64,000 nt of DNA from PSRI01 sp041484195 (lineage in GTDB: Bacteria; Bacteroidota; Bacteroidia; Chitinophagales; Chitinophagaceae): positions 211,687 to 275,686 of the forward strand of contig JBGPHC010000002.1 of assembly GCA_041484195.1 (NCBI GenBank). The letters are read 5' to 3'. The notes beneath the pieces were generated by a model. That model ran no database searches, was not told where the DNA came from, and was given only the letters and a program-made list of their open reading frames with translations. The position numbers and the translations under genes were made by a program. Shown in pieces: positions 63,283 through 64,000 of the stretch (position 1 is its first letter; each line of letters starts with the position of its first letter).

Positions 63283-64000
63283 ATGAAAAATAATAAAGCC
63301 ATACAAACTGAGATTGATGCTCATTACCTCTATCAAAAGCTTGCAGAGCATGAAGAGGATGCTACCATTGCCCGGGTATATCGCCAAATGAGTGAGATCG
63401 AAAAAGGCCATGCAGTAGCATTTGCCAAAAAACAAAACCTGGCCATTGGCCCGATTTTGAAACCTTCCTGGAGAGCAAAGACGATGAATCTCATAGGGAA
63501 AGTATTTGGCTACGATTATGTTTTGGGGTCATTGATGGATACGGAAAAAAGCATTTCCAATGCAGTTATAACAAACAAAGAAAAAAACAAAGAGCAACTC
63601 AAAGGCACGGAGATCACTCACGTAAACATTCTTCGTTCCATCCTTGAGAAGCAATCCAAGGTAACGGGAGCACAAATCTCCCGCTTTGAGCGCGGGCACC
63701 GCTCGGTGGGTGGTAACGCCATAAGAGCAGCCGTTTTAGGTGGTAATGATGGACTGGTCTCCAACTTTAGCCTGGTAATGGGGGTGGCGGGGGCTACCGA
63801 GGGAGGCAGCGCAGTGTTACTGGCCGGAGTGGCCGGCTTGCTTGCTGGTGCATTGTCCATGGCTTTGGGCGAATGGATATCTGTAAAAAGTTCGCAGGAA
63901 TTATATGAGAACCAGATGCAGATTGAAATGGAAGAAGTGGAAACCAACCCGGAGGGCGAAATGAAAGAAATTGCCTTGATCTATGTGGCCAAGGGAATTC
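63283..64000 (+). CDS. Ferritin-like/VIT1 metal transporter (MbfA-like), N-terminal part
   Basis: The frame runs off the right edge with 239 codons visible. The N-terminal ferritin-like or rubrerythrin-like domain (about residues 8-135) has IQTEIDAHYLYQKLAEHEED and MSEIEKGHAVAFAKK, supplying Glu/His iron ligands. The membrane part begins with AIRAAVLGGNDGLVSNFSLV and GVAGLLAGALSMALGEWISV, the first VIT1/CCC1 helices. This domain order is known from MbfA-type proteins, which export iron or manganese. The gene starts 28 bases after the second short frame at 63150-63254. Confidence 0.88.
   Translation, partial: MKNNKAIQTEIDAHYLYQKLAEHEEDATIARVYRQMSEIEKGHAVAFAKKQNLAIGPILKPSWRAKTMNLIGKVFGYDYVLGSLMDTEKSISNAVITNKEKNKEQLKGTEITHVNILRSILEKQSKVTGAQISRFERGHRSVGGNAIRAAVLGGNDGLVSNFSLVMGVAGATEGGSAVLLAGVAGLLAGALSMALGEWISVKSSQELYENQMQIEMEEVETNPEGEMKEIALIYVAKGI

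Overview
The window is chromosomal DNA from a member of the Bacteroidota, most likely family Chitinophagaceae or a close relative. This is inferred from gene content: fused 2-oxoacid:ferredoxin oxidoreductase gamma/alpha chain, DUF6089-type outer-membrane protein, GRP-family sugar porter, TetR-TolC-MFP-RND operon, remnants of FtsX-like permeases ending in NPVKSLR, AraC and ECF regulators, and many small secreted or lipoproteins with weak Shine-Dalgarno signals. No rRNA, tRNA, CRISPR array, phage or complete insertion sequence was seen.

Layout. 0-6 kb: tail of a FUSC membrane protein, a beta-barrel protein, a korA copy broken by an in-frame TGA, and a Bax-inhibitor-1 family protein. 5.6-18 kb (minus strand): arsC, an AIM24 protein, a pair of DUF3857 proteins, then a complete RND efflux operon headed by its TetR regulator. 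18-26 kb (plus strand): DUF502, a secreted zinc phospholipase/nuclease-like protein, serC, DUF1015, a TPR protein and an acyl-CoA ligase. 25.7-28.6 kb (minus): fructokinase, sugar porter and hemerythrin protein. 28.7-35 kb (minus): five genes that together read as a gamma-glutamyl route for ethanolamine (permease, glutamine-synthetase-like ligase, Fe-alcohol dehydrogenase, class-I amidotransferase hydrolase, aldehyde dehydrogenase). 35-40 kb (plus): ribokinase, secreted ADP-ribosylglycohydrolase-like protein, sugar porter and nucleoside hydrolase, probably an operon for ribose from nucleosides or ADP-ribose. 40-46.5 kb: aldo/keto reductase, DUF5009 membrane protein, creatininase, a glycoside-hydrolase-like protein and small secreted proteins. 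46.5-50.2 kb: several broken or truncated genes around an intact GMC oxidoreductase pair. 50.2-64 kb: MBL/rhodanese sulfur enzyme, AraC regulator divergent from a phytanoyl-CoA dioxygenase, small stress-type proteins, zinc alcohol dehydrogenase, an ECF sigma factor with its YCII-domain partner, a DUF1016 nuclease carrying a perfect 33-bp palindrome, an internally deleted FtsX permease pseudogene and, at the right edge, the start of a ferritin-like/VIT1 metal transporter.

The most coherent metabolic content is the pair of adjacent operons at 28.7-40 kb. One would import ethanolamine, mask it as a gamma-glutamyl conjugate, oxidise it in two steps and release glutamate plus glycine. The other would release ribose in the periplasm, import it and phosphorylate it. 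Both pathway assignments are inferences from gene families and order. The items most worth checking are the ethanolamine cluster, the TGA-interrupted korA without a korB beside it, the palindrome in the DUF1016 gene, and the group of decayed FtsX-type permeases.
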